A DNA stretch of 64,000 bases, from positions 62,001 through 126,000 of the forward strand of contig NZ_BAABEO010000025.1 in NCBI RefSeq assembly GCF_039540195.1. Direction: 5' to 3'. Positions 26,182 through 35,351 of this stretch are shown here, in pieces (position 1 is the first letter of the stretch; each line of letters starts with the position of its first letter). Below the pieces are notes generated by a model. The model did no database searches and was not told the DNA's origin. It saw nothing but the letters and a program-made list of their open reading frames with translations. Origin of the DNA: Zafaria ginkgonis (GTDB lineage: Bacteria > Actinomycetota > Actinomycetes > Actinomycetales > Micrococcaceae). The position numbers were made by a program, and so were the translations under genes.

Positions 26182-26775
26182 TCACAGATCGCGGCGCATG
26201 ATGAGCCGGGGCATCCTGCCCGCCACCGCGTCGGTGGTGCCGATGACCCGGAATCCCGCCTTCTCGAACATCGAGCGGGTGCCGACGAACGCCATGGTCA
26301 GGTCCATGCGTCCCTCCGGATCCACGGGGTAGGCCTCGACCGCCGGAGCACCCCGCGAGGCGGCATACCGGACGGCTCCCTCGATGAGGCGGCCCGTAAC
26401 GCCCTGCTTGCGGCGGCCGCTGCGCACGACCACGCAGATGATGCTCCACACCGGGACCTCGTCCACGGGCCGCATGAGCTTCGAGGCCGCCAGCCGCGGG
26501 ATCTCGGAGCGGGGGCCGATGCTGCACCACCCGACGGGCTCGCCGTCGCGATAGGTGAGCACCCCGGGCGGATTCTCCCGCTCGCACAGCCTCCGCATGG
26601 CCTGTTCGCGGCTGCCGCCGCCGAGCTCCTCGATGTCCTTGGCCCCCAGACGGTGCGAGAGGCACCAACAGTGGGTGTCGCGTCGGTTCGGGTTGATGAC
26701 GTCAGCGAAGTCCTCGAACCGGTCGGGGGTGACCGGACGGGTCTGCCAGTCCGTCGTGGGCGCGGCCTCGGTCAT
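26182..26775 (-). CDS. GNAT family N-acetyltransferase
   Basis: 197 aa. The acetyl-CoA region is VVVRSGRRKQGVTGRLIEGAV (R/Q-x-x-G-x-G/A-like) followed by AYPVDPEG and the C-terminal FEKAGF typical of GNATs. The N-terminal half contains CWCLSHR, seen in a subgroup of uncharacterised GNATs. Substrate unknown. It runs in the same direction as the CocE hydrolase gene, 49 bp downstream of it, and may be co-transcribed. Confidence 0.82.
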   Translation of the reverse strand: MTEAAPTTDWQTRPVTPDRFEDFADVINPNRRDTHCWCLSHRLGAKDIEELGGGSREQAMRRLCERENPPGVLTYRDGEPVGWCSIGPRSEIPRLAASKLMRPVDEVPVWSIICVVVRSGRRKQGVTGRLIEGAVRYAASRGAPAVEAYPVDPEGRMDLTMAFVGTRSMFEKAGFRVIGTTDAVAGRMPRLIMRRDL

Positions 26776-26824
26776 GGGACCATCCTGCCGTCCCGGTCCG
26801 GTCCCCGACCAGTCCCCGGCGGGG

Positions 26825-28564
26825 TCAGTCCGCCCGGCCCTCCGCCGTCTTGCGCGTGGTGAACGGCAGGACCAGCCGGGACTGGTGGGCGGCGTCGCGG
26901 TAGATCTTGTGCGTGACGGGCCGGCCCACCGGCAGGTGGAAGGCGTCCGGCGGCAGCAGCGCGTTGTGCTCGTCGGCCAGCGGTTCGCTGTTGGACAGTT
27001 CCGCCACCAGCTTGTGGCCGGGCCGGAAGGTGTTCGCGAACGGGTAGAGGCGCACCACGTACTCCTCGATCCTGCCCGGCTCCACCGGCACCACGCGGGT
27101 GTGCGGGTGGTACGGGTTGCCCTCGGTGGTGCGCTCGTCCAGCTCGCGGTGCGAGGCCTTGAGGTAGCCGGTGGTGATCAGCTGGCGCTTGCCGTTCGGC
27201 GCGGCGTCCCACAGGCGCAGGATGAAGTTGGTGTCCGGCTGGTCGATCTCGGCGAAGAGGTGCGCGGCACCGGTGCCGATCATCTCCGCATCCTCCTCGA
27301 AGACGGGGGTGGACCAGGAGATGATCTCCACCTTGTCGGTCACCGTGAGCGGCGCCTGGTAGAAGCCGTCCGGGGCGGCGTACTCCGCGCCCATCGGCTC
27401 GGGCTCGGTGGAGAGCTTGTGGCGCGGGCGCAGGTACAGGGACCTGTACTCGATGTCCTTCGGCGGCCAGGCGTCCGCGGTCACCAGTTCCCGGGAGCCC
27501 TCCACGAAGACGCTCACGGCCGGCTCGTCCATCACGCCGTTGTCGATGCCCTTGATCCAGTAGTCGTACCAGCGGAACATCTTGTCGTGCTCCTCGATGA
27601 AGGGCCGGGACTGCATCGGCGGGTAGGGGCCGATGTCCAGCTTCTTGGGCCCCTTGAGCTCGTTGAACAGCTCGATGGTGCCGTCCAGGGTCCAGCCCCG
27701 GCCCTGGTCCAGCTGCAGCCAGACCGGGATGTCGATGTTCGGGGCCAGCGTGATGGGGTTGCGCTCCTCGTACCATTCCCCGTCGAGCTCGTTCATCACG
27801 ATGTCGAACCAGGCCTCGTGGTTCTTGGGGTAGTTCAGCACGTGCACCAGGTTGGGCCAGGCGGCGACGTCCGGGTCCTCGAGGCGCATGGCGACCAGCT
27901 TCTTGAGCTCCTCGGGCGAGTGCTTCTCGATCATGCGGGACTTGACGTTGTCGGTGAACGCCCAGCCGGAGTCGCCGCCGCGGCCCTCGCGGGCGGCACG
28001 GGGCATGAACCACATGATGCCGCCGTGGTAGGTGGTCTCGTAGAAGTCGTAGTGGCCGCCGGAGACGAAGATCGCCTTCAGGCTCGGCGGGCGCTCGGCC
28101 GCGGCCAGCACCTGCATGGAGCCGAAGTAGGAGATGCCGACCATGCCGACGTTGCCGTCGCACCACGGCTGGGCGGCGACCCACTCGATGAAGTCGTACG
28201 CGTCCTGGCCCAGCGAAACGCCGCCGGCGTTGTAGTTGCCGACGTGCTCGCCTTCGGAGGCGCCGGAGCCGCGCAGGTCGCCGATGACGTGGACGTAGTC
28301 CTCCTTGACGATCCGAGCGATGTCCCCGGCCTCGATGCAGCCGTCCCACATGGGGCTGGGGCGCCGCTGCGGCGGGGTGGTCAGGGCCAGCGCCTGCAGT
28401 TCCTTGCCGTACGGGCTCAGGGCCACCAGCGCCGGGCGCGGCTTGTCCTCGAGGCCCTGGTAGGCGTCGGCGGCGAGCTCGACGCCGTCCCGCATCGGGA
28501 CGCGGAGGTCCTTGCGGATGGCGATCGTCTCTCCGCCGGCGTTCCACGTCGTGAAATCAGCCAT
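26825..28564 (-). CDS. CocE/NonD-type serine hydrolase (X-Pro dipeptidyl-peptidase fold)
   Basis: 579 aa. The alpha/beta hydrolase core includes RVPMRDGVELAADAY and DLRGSGASEG, with nucleophile Ser in GISYFGS. The C-terminal half (from about residue 370) is the jelly-roll domain of the cocaine-esterase/PepX group. It cleaves esters or amides of small molecules; the substrate is unknown. The ATG at 28564 is used because upstream in-frame sequence crosses the divergent promoter. It diverges from the MBL-fold gene around an AT-only palindrome. Confidence 0.9.
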   Translation of the reverse strand: MADFTTWNAGGETIAIRKDLRVPMRDGVELAADAYQGLEDKPRPALVALSPYGKELQALALTTPPQRRPSPMWDGCIEAGDIARIVKEDYVHVIGDLRGSGASEGEHVGNYNAGGVSLGQDAYDFIEWVAAQPWCDGNVGMVGISYFGSMQVLAAAERPPSLKAIFVSGGHYDFYETTYHGGIMWFMPRAAREGRGGDSGWAFTDNVKSRMIEKHSPEELKKLVAMRLEDPDVAAWPNLVHVLNYPKNHEAWFDIVMNELDGEWYEERNPITLAPNIDIPVWLQLDQGRGWTLDGTIELFNELKGPKKLDIGPYPPMQSRPFIEEHDKMFRWYDYWIKGIDNGVMDEPAVSVFVEGSRELVTADAWPPKDIEYRSLYLRPRHKLSTEPEPMGAEYAAPDGFYQAPLTVTDKVEIISWSTPVFEEDAEMIGTGAAHLFAEIDQPDTNFILRLWDAAPNGKRQLITTGYLKASHRELDERTTEGNPYHPHTRVVPVEPGRIEEYVVRLYPFANTFRPGHKLVAELSNSEPLADEHNALLPPDAFHLPVGRPVTHKIYRDAAHQSRLVLPFTTRKTAEGRAD

Positions 28565-28640
28565 GAGTGTGCAGCTCCTGTTCAACGTTGGATGCCAGGT
28601 CTCCCGCTGGCAGGCATGCCCTTTCGAGCACGACTCAGTC

Positions 28641-28658
28641 ATATTATTATAATAATAT
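28641..28658. promoter_or_regulatory. AT-only 18-bp palindrome
   Basis: ATATTATTATAATAATAT, a perfect inverted repeat of A/T only inside GC-rich DNA, in the 219-bp divergent promoter between the CocE hydrolase and the MBL-fold hydrolase. Likely operator or a paired -10 region for both genes. Confidence 0.65.
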
Positions 28659-28783
28659 AGTTGTGGGCAAGGCCACAGCGCCAGGGACCCCTCGTGGCAT
28701 CCCCCGCCGCGAACAGGGTCCCGGCCCGCGTGGCCGACAATCATCAAAGACCGGGAACGGGTTTTGGAGCTGAGGAGAGAACA

Positions 28784-29725
28784 ATGACGCAAGAAGTGAA
28801 AATCCATCCACTGGTGTCGCCCTGGGGCCGCTTCGGCCTCTACAGCTTCTTCATCGACGCTCCGGAACCGGCCATCGTCGACACCGGCATCGCCTCTTCC
28901 CCGGCCAAGGGCATGGCGCCCGCCCTCGAGAAGCTCGGCCGCCGCATCGAGGATGTGCGCTGGATCCTGCTGACCCACGGCCACATCGACCATCTCGGCG
29001 GCGCGCACGCGCTGTGGGAGCTCACGGGCCGGCGAGCGCAGGTGGTGATCCACGAGGCCGACGCTCCCCTGCTGCGCTCCCGGCGCGCGCACATGGACCA
29101 GTACGTGGACGTGCGCCAGCAGTACCTGGACAATCCGAACGCCGTGGAGGAACAGACCAGGATGGCGGAGGCGGTCATCTCCGGCGAGATGGAGCCGGCG
29201 GTCCTCGTGAAGGGCGGCGAAATCCTTTCCCTCGGCGGGGACGTCACCGTCTCCGTGCACCACATCCCGGGACACACGGCCGGTTCCGTGGCCTACGTCG
29301 TGGACGGGCAGCAGTCCGTTTTCGTCGGCGATGCCGTGCAGATCCACGGTGCAGCCAACGGCTTCCCCGGCTACGAGGACCCGCTCGCCTACCGCTCCAG
29401 CCTGCGGTACCTGCTCGACGAGGTCCGCCCGCAGCACCTCTACCTTGGCCACCCCTACCGCGGCGCGGACGGGGTGCCCCACGGCGTCGAACTGGACAGC
29501 GAGACGGCCCGGACCGCCCTGCAGGGGAGCCTGGACCTCGAAGCCAGGATCGACGGCGCCGCCCGCCGGTATCTGCGCGAGGGCCTGCGGGAGACGGACT
29601 CGGTGTACTCCCCGTTCGCCCCGGTCGCCGAGGAGCTCGGCTACGGGGGCGATCCCACGCTGGAGCCCTCCCCCTTCTTCACGACGCTGCACGGCTACCG
29701 CCGACTGGAGGCCGCCTCCCGCTGA
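28784..29725 (+). CDS. MBL-fold metallo-hydrolase
   Basis: 313 aa metallo-beta-lactamase-fold enzyme. Metal motif THGHIDHLGG (HxHxDH), second His in PGHTAGS, Asp in FVGDAVQ and a later His in LGHPYRG give a complete di-metal site. Related proteins are glyoxalase-II-like thioesterases, lactonases or alkylsulfatase relatives. ATG at 28784 with GAGGAGAG. Divergent from the CocE hydrolase, so the two may process the same ester or lactone compound. Ends in a long hairpin. Confidence 0.9.
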   Translation: MTQEVKIHPLVSPWGRFGLYSFFIDAPEPAIVDTGIASSPAKGMAPALEKLGRRIEDVRWILLTHGHIDHLGGAHALWELTGRRAQVVIHEADAPLLRSRRAHMDQYVDVRQQYLDNPNAVEEQTRMAEAVISGEMEPAVLVKGGEILSLGGDVTVSVHHIPGHTAGSVAYVVDGQQSVFVGDAVQIHGAANGFPGYEDPLAYRSSLRYLLDEVRPQHLYLGHPYRGADGVPHGVELDSETARTALQGSLDLEARIDGAARRYLREGLRETDSVYSPFAPVAEELGYGGDPTLEPSPFFTTLHGYRRLEAASR

Positions 29726-29739
29726 CCCCGGCACGGACC

Positions 29740-29778
29740 ACGACGGCGGCGCGCCGGGCGGGCGCGCGCCGCCGTCGT
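29740..29778. terminator. Bidirectional terminator hairpin
   Basis: ACGACGGCGGCGCGCC pairs with GGCGCGCGCCGCCGTCGT (two-base bulge) between the convergent MBL and membrane-protease-like genes. Confidence 0.7.
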
Positions 29779-29827
29779 TCCCGGCCGCCTTCGGCCCGAT
29801 GCGGGATCGGCCCAATCCAGGGTCGAT

Positions 29828-30646
29828 TCAGTACAGGAAGATCGGCAGCCAGTCGCGGTTGTGTGCGTGCACCAGCGCAAGGAACAGGGCGAAGTCGAAG
29901 GTCAGGTGCACCGTGACGACGTAGCTGAAGGACTTCGTCAGCTTGAAGGTGTAGCCCTGCAGCAGCGCGAACGGAAACGTCAGAAGCGGCCCCCACGCCT
30001 GGTAGCCGATCTCCCACAGGAAGGACGAGAAAACCACGGCTTGAAGGAGGTTGGCCAGCCAATCCGGAAAGTGCCGCCGCAGCAGGGTGAACATGGTGCA
30101 GATGAAGAACAGTTCGTCCCAGATGCCGACGGTGTTCACTCCGAGGAAGAGCCGCCAGAAGATGGTCGGGTCGGAGGCGTCCGGCCAGTTTTGGTAGACC
30201 CCCGTGCGGATCAGGTAGGCGGGCAGAACGAGGTAGCCGAGAAACACCACGCCGATCAGGTACAGCTTCGCGGGCAACGGCCATTTGCGGCCGGTGTTCA
30301 CCGGAAACCTGATGATCCTCTCGCGGTAGACGAAGCGCGACACCAGCCACGGCACCAGCACGGCCAAGGCGAGCGCCCCGCCCATGAGGGCCATGTGCTG
30401 GAGGCTCAAGTCGGCGTTCAGCGGGACCAGGCTGATGATGACCATTCCCGCCGCTACCAGCGCGAGGTGCCGCATCAGCTCGCGGTCGATGAAAGCCGCC
30501 GTGGCCAGGCCCAGGGCAAGGGCGCCGTAGCCAAGGGGATCGTTTTCGAACCCAAAGAGAAGCACTCCGGACGCGGAGACAAGCGCCGCCGGCACCAGCT
30601 TCCAACTGAGGGCGGTACGTGGCGTTTCCGTCGAGGTCAATGACAC
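29828..30646 (-). CDS. CPBP/CAAX-like membrane protease family protein
   Basis: 272 aa with about eight hydrophobic segments. A WDELFFICTMFTLLRRHF block resembles CPBP motif 1 (EExxxR, here DE...R), and a later His in TVHLTFDFALF resembles motif 3. GTG start. The first acidic pair is Asp-Glu instead of Glu-Glu, so activity is uncertain. It lies downstream of the MFS gene on the same strand but is separated from it by a strong hairpin, so it is probably a separate unit. Function unknown. Confidence 0.65.
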   Translation of the reverse strand: MSLTSTETPRTALSWKLVPAALVSASGVLLFGFENDPLGYGALALGLATAAFIDRELMRHLALVAAGMVIISLVPLNADLSLQHMALMGGALALAVLVPWLVSRFVYRERIIRFPVNTGRKWPLPAKLYLIGVVFLGYLVLPAYLIRTGVYQNWPDASDPTIFWRLFLGVNTVGIWDELFFICTMFTLLRRHFPDWLANLLQAVVFSSFLWEIGYQAWGPLLTFPFALLQGYTFKLTKSFSYVVTVHLTFDFALFLALVHAHNRDWLPIFLY

Positions 30647-30673
30647 CCCACCAGCATGTCAGGACGGCACGAT

Positions 30674-30706
30674 GGCGGCACGCATCGCAGGATGATGCGT
30701 GCCGCC
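30674..30706 (-). terminator. Terminator after the MFS gene
   Basis: Perfect 13-bp stem GGCGGCACGCATC / GATGCGTGCCGCC with a 7-nt loop, just downstream of the transporter stop. It ends the catabolic operon that starts at 36335. Confidence 0.75.
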
Positions 30707-30722
30707 GTCGTCGACCTTCGTC

Positions 30723-32105
30723 CTACGGGGCTGCCGTCACGGCGTCCCCGGCGGCGGCCCCGCTGTTTTCGTCGCGGTTGCCTTCGTCCCGGCCCTTCCG
30801 TGCTGCCTGCGCAGCGGCCAGCGGAACGAAGAGGAAGGCCAGGGCGGCAAAGATTCCCGGGATGGCAAAGAAGAGGAAGTTCATCTGCACCGGGAGGCTG
30901 AGCGTCAGCAGGACGCCACCGAAGGTCGGTCCGACGATCGCCCCCAGCCGCCCGACGCCGGAGGCCAGCCCGATCGCCGTCGAGCGCATGAAGGACGGGT
31001 AGTACTGGGAGACGAAGGAGTAGGAAATGTTCTGGGCGCCCATGGTGCACGCACCGGTGATGAACACCAGCACCATCAGGATCGCCATGTTGTTGCCGAA
31101 TCCCAGCAGCGTCAGCGAGACCGCCGAGATCGCGAACATCGGGACGAGCACCTTCTTCACGCCCCACTTGTCGGCGAGCTTGCCCAGCACCAGGGTGCCG
31201 GCGATGGCTCCGACGTTCAGGACGATCATGAAGGTCAGGCTGGAGCCCAGGGCGTATCCGGCCTCCACCATCAGCTTGGGCAGCCAGGTCGAGACGCCGT
31301 TGATCATCAACAGGCACATGAAGAAGGCGATCCAGATCATGATCGTTCCGAGCGCGCGGCGGTTCTTGAACAGGGCGCCCACCGGGCTACCCGCTTCCTT
31401 CTCCTGCAGGCCGGTGAATTCCGCGTCCGCCGAAAGGGCTGCGGTGGGGTTCACCTTGACCAGCGCCGCACGCAACTCACCGAGCCGCCCCTTCTCCAGG
31501 AGCATGGCCGGGGAGTCGACGAAGTACCTCATCATGAACGGCAGGAACAGCAGGGGAAGGATGGCGACCCAGTAGACGGCATGCCAGCCGAAGGCGGGAA
31601 GCAGCAGCATGGAGACGAAGGCGGCCAGGATGCCGCCCACGGAGAAGAAGCACATGACGACGGCGACCAGGGTGTTGGCGCGCCCCCTCGGTGCGTAATC
31701 GGTCAGCATCGCGATGAGGCAGGGCAGGATGCCGCCGATGCCCAGACCTCCCAGGAAGCGCAGGACGGAGAACTCCAGGGGTCCCGGCGCGAAGCCGCAC
31801 AGGGCCGAGGCGAGGGAAAAGAGGATGACGCTGGCCGTGAGGATCCTCTTCCTGCCGAACCGGTCCGCGAGGATTCCGAAGAGGATGGCGCCAACCATCA
31901 TCCCGAAGATGCCGTAGCTGCCGATGGCCCCGGCCTGAATGGGATCCAGCGACCATTCCTTCATCAGCACCGGCAGGACCGATCCGTAAACGACCAGGTC
32001 ATACATGTCGAAAGTGATGATGAAGCAGGCCCAGAACAGCATTCCGGCGTGGAAGCGGCCGAAACCCGCCCCGCCGATGAAATCCCTGATGTTGATGGTT
32101 GTCAT
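30723..32105 (-). CDS. MFS transporter, aromatic acid:H+ symporter (AAHS) type
   Basis: 460 aa with twelve predicted helices. The TM1 motif FDMYDLVVYG matches the conserved Asp-Tyr-Asp signature of AAHS importers, and the TM2-3 loop GILADRFGRKR is the MFS motif A. It likely imports an aromatic carboxylate into the cell for the upstream enzymes (FAD monooxygenase, hydrolase, phosphotriesterase-family). 131 bp below the hydrolase gene, with a 12-bp hairpin in between. Confidence 0.92.
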   Translation of the reverse strand: MTTINIRDFIGGAGFGRFHAGMLFWACFIITFDMYDLVVYGSVLPVLMKEWSLDPIQAGAIGSYGIFGMMVGAILFGILADRFGRKRILTASVILFSLASALCGFAPGPLEFSVLRFLGGLGIGGILPCLIAMLTDYAPRGRANTLVAVVMCFFSVGGILAAFVSMLLLPAFGWHAVYWVAILPLLFLPFMMRYFVDSPAMLLEKGRLGELRAALVKVNPTAALSADAEFTGLQEKEAGSPVGALFKNRRALGTIMIWIAFFMCLLMINGVSTWLPKLMVEAGYALGSSLTFMIVLNVGAIAGTLVLGKLADKWGVKKVLVPMFAISAVSLTLLGFGNNMAILMVLVFITGACTMGAQNISYSFVSQYYPSFMRSTAIGLASGVGRLGAIVGPTFGGVLLTLSLPVQMNFLFFAIPGIFAALAFLFVPLAAAQAARKGRDEGNRDENSGAAAGDAVTAAP

Positions 32106-32171
32106 GTCGATTGTCCCTAGTGGTTAACGGTGCCCGCGGGCACGTGCCGATGAGGTACTTCGGATACAGGT

Positions 32172-32203
32172 CGGCGGCACGAGCCGGATGACTCGTGCCG
32201 CCG
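32172..32203 (-). terminator. Intra-operon hairpin before the MFS gene
   Basis: Perfect 12-bp stem CGGCGGCACGAG / CTCGTGCCGCCG with an 8-nt loop between the hydrolase and transporter genes. Its stem sequence resembles the hairpin after the MFS gene (both contain GGCGGCACG). Probably partial termination or mRNA processing. Confidence 0.5.
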
Positions 32204-32236
32204 ATGGATAGGCGGAAGGGGCGGGGCCCCGTGGGC

Positions 32237-33160
32237 TCAGTCCCGTTTCAGGAAGTCGCCTGTTTCCCGGAAGGCCCGGTGGAACTCCGGGATCCAGGAG
32301 AAGTTCTGGACGAAGCCGTGGTTGGACCCGGCGTAGCGGCTGACCGTGGCGTCGACGCCGGCCTCCTTGAGGCGGTAGCCGTAGAGTTCGCCCTCGTCGC
32401 GCAGGGGGTCGTACTCGGCCGTGATGACCAGGGCCGGCGGCAGGCCGGACAGGTCCTCGCGCTTGATGGGCGAGACGAGGGGATCGGCCGGATCCGCCCC
32501 GCTCTCGAGGTAGAAGGAGTTGAAGGGTTTGAGGCCCGCCGTCTCCAGCCCGTACCCTTCGGCGTTCTCCCGCAGCGAGGCGTAGCGGTCGACGTCGAAG
32601 TCCAGGTCCAGCGACGGGTAGAACAGCACCTGGTGCGTGATGCCGGCGAACCCGTCGTCGTGGGCCTTGGCGGCGACCGCGGCCACGAAGGTCCCGCCGG
32701 AACTGTCGCCGGCGATGGCGAGGTTCTTCCCGTCCCAGCCCAGCCTCTGCCCCTGCCCGGCGGCCCAGCGGACCACCCCGTAGCAGTCCTCCAGGCCCGC
32801 CGGGAAGGCGGCCTCGGGGGCCCGGCGGTAGCCCACGGAGATGACCTTGTGGCCGGTCTCCCTGGCCAGGGACCGCGCGACGTGGTCGTGGGTGTCCAGG
32901 CTGCCCAGGAAGAACGCGCCGCCGTGGAAGTACACCAGCAGGCCGTAGGTCTCCGCCTCCACCGGCGTGTAGATCCGCACGGGCACCTGTCCGGCTGAAG
33001 TCTGCAGGGTCAGGTCCTCAACGGAGTGCAGCGGCAGGCGCTCCTCCAGCGGGGCAACCATGGATTCCTCGTGCGCGCGCATGGCCTCCGGGTTCAGCGG
33101 AGAGCCATCCGGAGCAGGAAGGGTGGCGAGGATCTTGGCGATTTCGGGATGGATAGCCAT
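32237..33160 (-). CDS. HSL-family alpha/beta hydrolase
   Basis: 307 aa family IV esterase with the complete set: oxyanion HGGAFF, nucleophile Ser in GDSSGGT, Asp in EYDPLRDEG and His in GSNHGF. It is a different subgroup from the esterase at the left edge. Within the operon it follows the FAD monooxygenase by 15 bp. It likely hydrolyses an ester (or lactone) to release an aromatic acid or alcohol. Confidence 0.93.
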   Translation of the reverse strand: MAIHPEIAKILATLPAPDGSPLNPEAMRAHEESMVAPLEERLPLHSVEDLTLQTSAGQVPVRIYTPVEAETYGLLVYFHGGAFFLGSLDTHDHVARSLARETGHKVISVGYRRAPEAAFPAGLEDCYGVVRWAAGQGQRLGWDGKNLAIAGDSSGGTFVAAVAAKAHDDGFAGITHQVLFYPSLDLDFDVDRYASLRENAEGYGLETAGLKPFNSFYLESGADPADPLVSPIKREDLSGLPPALVITAEYDPLRDEGELYGYRLKEAGVDATVSRYAGSNHGFVQNFSWIPEFHRAFRETGDFLKRD

Positions 33161-33175
33161 TGGGCGACCTCGGCC

Positions 33176-34285
33176 TTACTGGTTGGCCGGGAACGCGGAG
33201 TCCACCGCGTCGGCGTGCCAGCCGAGGCGGGAGACGCGCTGCAGTTCATCCGTCACCGGTTTGCGGGTGGCCTGGTAGATCGACAGCGCGTCCTTCACGG
33301 AGTCGCCCTGCAGGAGCGCCTCGGCGAGGCCGTCGGCATCCAGGATCGCCGAGTTCGCGCCCTGGCCCTGATGGTGGAGCATCGCGTGGGCCGCATCGCC
33401 CAGCAGCGCGACGGAGTCGGTGTGCCACGAGTCGACCGAATCGATGTCGAACACCGAACGGCTCGTCACCTGGCTCAGGTCGAGCTCCCGGGCGACCTGG
33501 ACGATCCGCTCATCGAAGCCTTCCAGGATCTTCACGAGGTACTCGGTCGAGATCTCCGGCGCCCACGAGTCGTCGTCGGACGGGGCCGTGATGTCGTAGG
33601 AGAGCTGCCCGCGGTGACGCAGCGGCAGGTTGTAGGCGATCGTGCCGTTCTCGCCCATGTAGAAGCGCGGGTTGTCGTCCGTCACCAGCCCGTGGGCGTC
33701 CTCGATCGAAATGACCGCACGGTAGGCGTGCTCGCCGGAGAACACCGGCTCCTTCTGCGAGAACAGTTGGTTGCGCACCGTCGAGCGGATGCCGTCGGCG
33801 CCGATCACGAGGTCGGCGGTGACTACCTCGCCGTTCGCGAAGGTCAGCGTCGCGTGGTCGCCGTTGTCCTCGATGGTCTCCAGCTTGTGGCCGAGGTGCA
33901 CCATGCCCTCGGGGAGCACGCTGAGCAGGGCGTCGATGAAGTCCCCGCGGTGGATCATGCGGTTGTGGTTGACCTGCTCGTAGGCGTTCAGGAACGGCCA
34001 CTCCTCGTTCGCCAGGACGTGCTTGCCGTCCGCGCTGAGGATCTCCAGGTGGTCGCTGGGCGAGCTCACCGCGGCGATCGCATCGAAGATGCCCCACTTG
34101 CGGAACAGTTCGACCGACGGCGGGCGCAGCCCGATGCCGGCGCCGACCTGGGCGAGGGCGGATGCCTGCTCATAGACGTGGACATTTTCCGCGCCGATGC
34201 TCTGCAGCGCCTTGGCCACGGAGGCCCCGCCGTAGCCGCCGCCGACGATGGCGATCTTGAGGTTCTGAATTTCCGAAGCCTTCAT
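33176..34285 (-). CDS. FAD-dependent aromatic monooxygenase (PHBH/salicylate hydroxylase group)
   Basis: 369 aa class A flavoprotein hydroxylase. FAD motif GGGYGG near the N-terminus, DG motif in VIGADGIRS and GD motif in LLGDAAHAM are all present. Relatives hydroxylate or oxidatively decarboxylate hydroxybenzoates using NAD(P)H; the exact ring substrate is not readable. The ATG at 34285 follows AGAAAGA. It lies between the phosphotriesterase genes and the esterase, with an aromatic-acid importer at the end of the operon. Confidence 0.92.
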   Translation of the reverse strand: MKASEIQNLKIAIVGGGYGGASVAKALQSIGAENVHVYEQASALAQVGAGIGLRPPSVELFRKWGIFDAIAAVSSPSDHLEILSADGKHVLANEEWPFLNAYEQVNHNRMIHRGDFIDALLSVLPEGMVHLGHKLETIEDNGDHATLTFANGEVVTADLVIGADGIRSTVRNQLFSQKEPVFSGEHAYRAVISIEDAHGLVTDDNPRFYMGENGTIAYNLPLRHRGQLSYDITAPSDDDSWAPEISTEYLVKILEGFDERIVQVARELDLSQVTSRSVFDIDSVDSWHTDSVALLGDAAHAMLHHQGQGANSAILDADGLAEALLQGDSVKDALSIYQATRKPVTDELQRVSRLGWHADAVDSAFPANQ

Positions 34286-34350
34286 TGTTTTTCTCTTTCT
34301 TGACCCAGGGCGTCCCTGGAAAAACGGGGGTGTGGTGGTGTGCCGAAGGA

Positions 34351-35304
34351 TCAGGCCTGGATCGCCAGGAAGTCGGCAGGGTTCTCTTCGAAGATGGCCT
34401 TGAGCTGCGCGTCGCCGATGCCGTTGGTGCGCATGTCGGGGATCAGCACCTCGAAGATGTAGTTCACGGTGTGGCCCTTGACGCCGGGCCAGCCGAGCGG
34501 GCTGCAGTTGGCGTCGGCGGAGACGAGGAGCTGGTCGAGGTATCCCTTGCCCACCAGGTCGATGAAGTGGTCCATGCGGTCCTTGCGCGGACGGGCCCAG
34601 AACGGCGGGTCCGGGAGCTCGGTTTCGTAGCCGAAGGTGTCGAAGCCGATGCGGCCGCCTTCGCCCATGATCATTTCGCTGGGGGTGCTCGCCGCGTTCA
34701 GGCCGTCGTCGGCGTGCCCGAAGAGCACGCGGTCCAGCGGCAGGCCCTCCTCGCGGAAGATCGCGATCGCCGGCTCGGGGTCGATGGCCAGGTGGGTGAG
34801 GACCGGCACCCCGGTCACGACGGCGGCGCGGGCCGCTGCCCGGTAGATGCGCTTGTCCAGTTCGGTCATGCGGCCACCGCGGCTTACGCCGACCTTGATG
34901 ATGCCGGCCTTGCTGCCGGTGTCCCCGATGCCCACGGTGATCTCGTGGATGAAGACCCGGGCCAGGTAGTCGACGGTCGCACGGGCGAAGTGCGGCAGCG
35001 CGGTGTCCCCGCCGACGAACCCGGTGCAGGCGACGATGTTGACGCCGGTCTTCCTGGACAGGGACTTGTAGTAGTCGATGTCGCGGCCGTTGCAGATGCC
35101 GGTGGCGTCGACGAAGGTCCCGCCGCCGTTTTCGTGGAACGTGCGCAGCTTCGGCACCGTCTCTTCGTAGGCCTGCTCGGGCGTCTTCCACCACTTGGAG
35201 TCCAGCTCGGACCCGGGCATGCCGTATCCGATGTGCTCGTGGATGGCCACCAGGCCCAGTTCTTCGGCCGGGATCGTCCCCAGCACGGTGTTTACCTTGG
35301 TCAT
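34351..35304 (-). CDS. Phosphotriesterase-family metallohydrolase, intact metal site
   Basis: 317 aa amidohydrolase-superfamily TIM barrel. Ligands match the PTE/PLL pattern: His22 and His24 (IHEHIG), bridging Lys137 (GIIKVGVS), His171 (LTHLAI), His197 (FGHADD) and Asp264 (SADAN). Family members are lactonases, esterases or phosphotriesterases; with an aromatic-catabolic operon a lactonase or esterase is more likely than organophosphate hydrolysis. Located 47 bp downstream of its metal-less paralogue. Confidence 0.92.
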   Translation of the reverse strand: MTKVNTVLGTIPAEELGLVAIHEHIGYGMPGSELDSKWWKTPEQAYEETVPKLRTFHENGGGTFVDATGICNGRDIDYYKSLSRKTGVNIVACTGFVGGDTALPHFARATVDYLARVFIHEITVGIGDTGSKAGIIKVGVSRGGRMTELDKRIYRAAARAAVVTGVPVLTHLAIDPEPAIAIFREEGLPLDRVLFGHADDGLNAASTPSEMIMGEGGRIGFDTFGYETELPDPPFWARPRKDRMDHFIDLVGKGYLDQLLVSADANCSPLGWPGVKGHTVNYIFEVLIPDMRTNGIGDAQLKAIFEENPADFLAIQA

Positions 35305-35351
35305 TACTGTCCCCTCGGGAAAAAGCTTGTTGGGTGTGTGCCGCCGCGCGT

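Noticed and set aside
26825..29815. 996-residue version of the CocE hydrolase extending upstream
   Set aside because: The extension is antisense to the MBL-fold gene and crosses the divergent promoter; the ATG at 28564 gives the family's usual length.
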